NCBI GenBank assembly: GCA_944474755.1
Contig: OX104114.1
Location: 83,128,623 to 83,192,622, forward strand
DNA length: 64,000 nucleotides
Reading direction: 5' to 3'
Source: Limnoperna fortunei
Lineage: Eukaryota > Mollusca > Bivalvia > Mytilida > Modiolidae
Positions within the stretch are counted from its first letter, which is position 1. Every line of letters starts with the position of its first letter. Shown here one piece after another: positions 62,240 through 64,000 of the stretch. The position numbers were made by a program, and so were the translations under genes. The notes under the pieces were generated by a model. It saw nothing but the letters and a program-made list of their open reading frames with translations, had not been told where the DNA came from and searched no databases.

Positions 62240-62610
62240 TCCCCATGGCCCGACCTACAGAAAGCCCAGCGCATCCCCGGGGGCGGATAGGGATCGTAAT
62301 CGGGTCATAATACGGAAAGTCTGGTCGCAGACCGTAGTGGGAGACGTGTTTGGAGAGCACGCTCCTTGAACGATAAGACCCCTTTTATAGATTTCGAAAA
62401 AGATAAGACTGATTGTAGCCGCTACAAAAGGCTTAATTCTCCAACTCTACCCAATTCTTCATACTTCCCCAGTGTCAATCAAAATTGTATTCCTTTTGTC
62501 CCATTCCGCCTATGTTTTTCCGTTGGTTTGTTAACTTGTTTTTATCCTGAATATAGCCGAAATACTGCTCGCTTGACATAAAAACAAAAAACTAATTAAC
62601 CAATCAATAG
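62240..62610 (+). mobile_element. Second SINE-like family (AATC tail), copy D
   Basis: Near full-length and the closest relative of the copy at 38,000 ('cccccgggggcggataggg'-like start region, 'cataatacggaaagtctg', 'agaccccttttatagatttc', 'aatatagccgaaatactgct', tail 'aattaaccaatcaatag'). Confidence 0.8.
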
Positions 62611-63065
62611 CTTTTAGTTATGTTTTAAAAGTTTTTAGGTGATATAACCAACTGACCAATCAAATTCCAGGAATAATACCGATACGGGGATAACACCACA
62701 TATATTTGAACCTGTGTTTAATAAATTATTTATGCAAATTGGTATATTTTTAGTAAAATTGTATATAAAAATTAAATCCTTTCAATCAGGGACATTAGTA
62801 TAGTAGTTTATATAAGTGTAGACTTCGAACCCATGACTTGGGAGGATGGTTAAATAACCACTCTCAACTTTGTAACGATTTGATCAGAAATGAAAGGGGT
62901 TTGGAAATTCGATCTGTTAATGTCTTCAGTCTAGGTTTCCATTAGACAACGTCATGTGTTCGAATATCGTAACAATCTTGACAATAATCTTATTAACAAA
63001 TTTCTACGTGTATATTTATAATTAGTCGATATTCAATACATGTACATATATTTTTTTCAGAAATT

Positions 63066-63244
63066 ATGCAAAAATACGTTTTGGCTGTGTATCTTCTCTT
63101 AACATTACTTGTGATAAACGAAGTCACTGGACACGATGCCATGTTAAGTCCTCCGGACAAGCCATCTTTTTTCAAAACACCCGACCAGCTCCGAAGATAT
63201 CTAAAAGAACTAAACGATTTTTACGCAATTGTTGGACGTCCAAG
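63066..63244 (+). CDS. NPF: Neuropeptide F precursor, first coding exon
   Basis: The exon begins after acceptor TTTTTTTCAG (63,060) and the ATG is 5 nt in. Residues 1-22 (MQKYVLAVYLLLTLLVINEV then TG) are a signal peptide. The rest reads as the mature peptide: MLSPPDKPSFF, then the amphipathic helix TPDQLRRYLKELNDFYAIVG, then RPR. The exon ends in mid-codon (AG|GTAAGT), so the last Arg of the RPRF-amide terminus is split by the intron. This is the splice position conserved across the NPY/NPF family. Length and pattern fit molluscan NPF (about 37-39 residues ending GRPRF-amide). The next exon should supply Phe, the amidation Gly and a dibasic site. I found no such exon before the window ends. 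In other animals NPF acts in feeding and reproduction through NPY-type receptors. Confidence 0.93.
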
Positions 63245-64000
63245 GTAAGTGACCGAAAAATACAGCAAGTTGTTTCAGTTAGTTGGCATTGGTATATGTA
63301 TTCACGATGAACTTAAATCAACGTAGTCAGACATCTCTGTAGACTGTCCGTAAACGACAGTATTATTAAACGGATAGTTTAATCATCGTCGGTAGGTCCA
63401 CCACTTTAACCAGGCACTGAGTATGATATATTTGGACGTGTGTTGCTTTGTCAATCCGTTTTAATAATATATTCAGTATTTCTTCCTCTAGGGAATGACA
63501 ATCGGAGTATCATTTAGTCCTATGTGAACTATGTACACTTGGTAGTCATGACGGATTTTCCTGTTGGCTCTAAAGGCGGCTGCTATCTTGCATATATGGA
63601 CCCCGATATAGATTTGTTAGAGGGACCATAAAATGGCCATCAAACTTTCTAACTGTTGACAATTTTTTAAAATGTAGTATTTAAAGAGAAAAATAATTGA
63701 CAAATTTTCCTAAACCTCAAAAAAAAAAAATTCTCAAAAAAGAAACAGAATTACCTACCCGCGTCCAAAAGGTTTTAGTAATATTAAAATCGCTTAAACA
63801 GTTAATTCTGGCATTGTAGGCTAAATTATCGTATAAATGTTTAAAACGGCTTAATAACCACCAGGTGGTAAAAATTACCACTATGGTTTCATACAAGACG
63901 ATTTCTATACAAATTGATTGAAGTCAAATTAAGCATGATCAGCATACTCGGAGAAATCGGGGAACAAATAAATGCTAGTAAATAGTTTTGGAAATTCGAC
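63245..64000. other. NPF intron, incomplete
   Basis: AT-rich. I looked for an acceptor followed by a Phe-Gly-basic sequence in phase 2 and found none. The 'cctctag' near 63,491 leads straight to a stop. Confidence 0.5.

Overview
The window looks like nuclear DNA of a lophotrochozoan animal, most likely a bivalve mollusc. It is AT-rich, its genes are split by GT-AG introns, minisatellites are abundant, and two SINE-like families recur. One family has a tRNA-like head with A- and B-box motifs, a body containing a 'ccggagtacccgg' segment and an (AAAC)n tail. It resembles the V-SINE/RUDI-type SINEs known from molluscs. A molluscan-type neuropeptide F exon and a two-B-box TRIM-like gene of a kind expanded in bivalves fit this. 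I cannot fix the species.

Layout. 1-588 is the 3' coding end of a C2H2 zinc-finger gene. About 0.9-20 kb has no convincing host gene. It holds minisatellites (23-bp unit at 0.93 kb, 44-bp unit at 14.1 kb, 24-bp unit at 19.6 kb), SINE copies, several TIR elements (notably 7,808-9,437 with 33-bp TIRs, and 2,503-2,923 nested in a SINE) and a wrecked LINE on the minus strand (17.3-19.0 kb) with a series of hairpins in its 3' UTR.

20,140-27,824 is a ten-exon gene on the plus strand. The joined exons encode a 355-aa secreted poly(3-hydroxybutyrate) depolymerase-type esterase with the whole catalytic triad in place. Its introns hold SINEs, minisatellites, a foldback element with a PHD-finger fragment, and decayed repeats resembling the exon 3 donor.

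28-42.5 kb holds a large palindrome, a 28-bp minisatellite, a 2.4-kb array of a unit of about 31 bp (32.4-34.9 kb), and an EF-hand (calmodulin-like) gene whose last two exons are clear (40,393-42,484). A 20-nt first exon at 31,303 would complete a 150-aa protein across an intron of about 9 kb.

43.3-44.8 kb has two more inverted-repeat elements. 46,925-50,899 on the minus strand is a two-exon, 640-aa TRIM-like protein without RING: two B-boxes, a coiled coil and a propeller-like C terminus. Its intron ends in a long triplet microsatellite at the splice acceptor. 51-63 kb is mostly non-coding with LINE and SINE debris. At 63,066-63,244 lies the first coding exon of a neuropeptide F precursor. 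It ends inside the arginine codon of the RPRF terminus, the splice position conserved in the NPY/NPF family. The next exon lies outside the window. The genes look functionally unrelated; nothing suggests a cluster.
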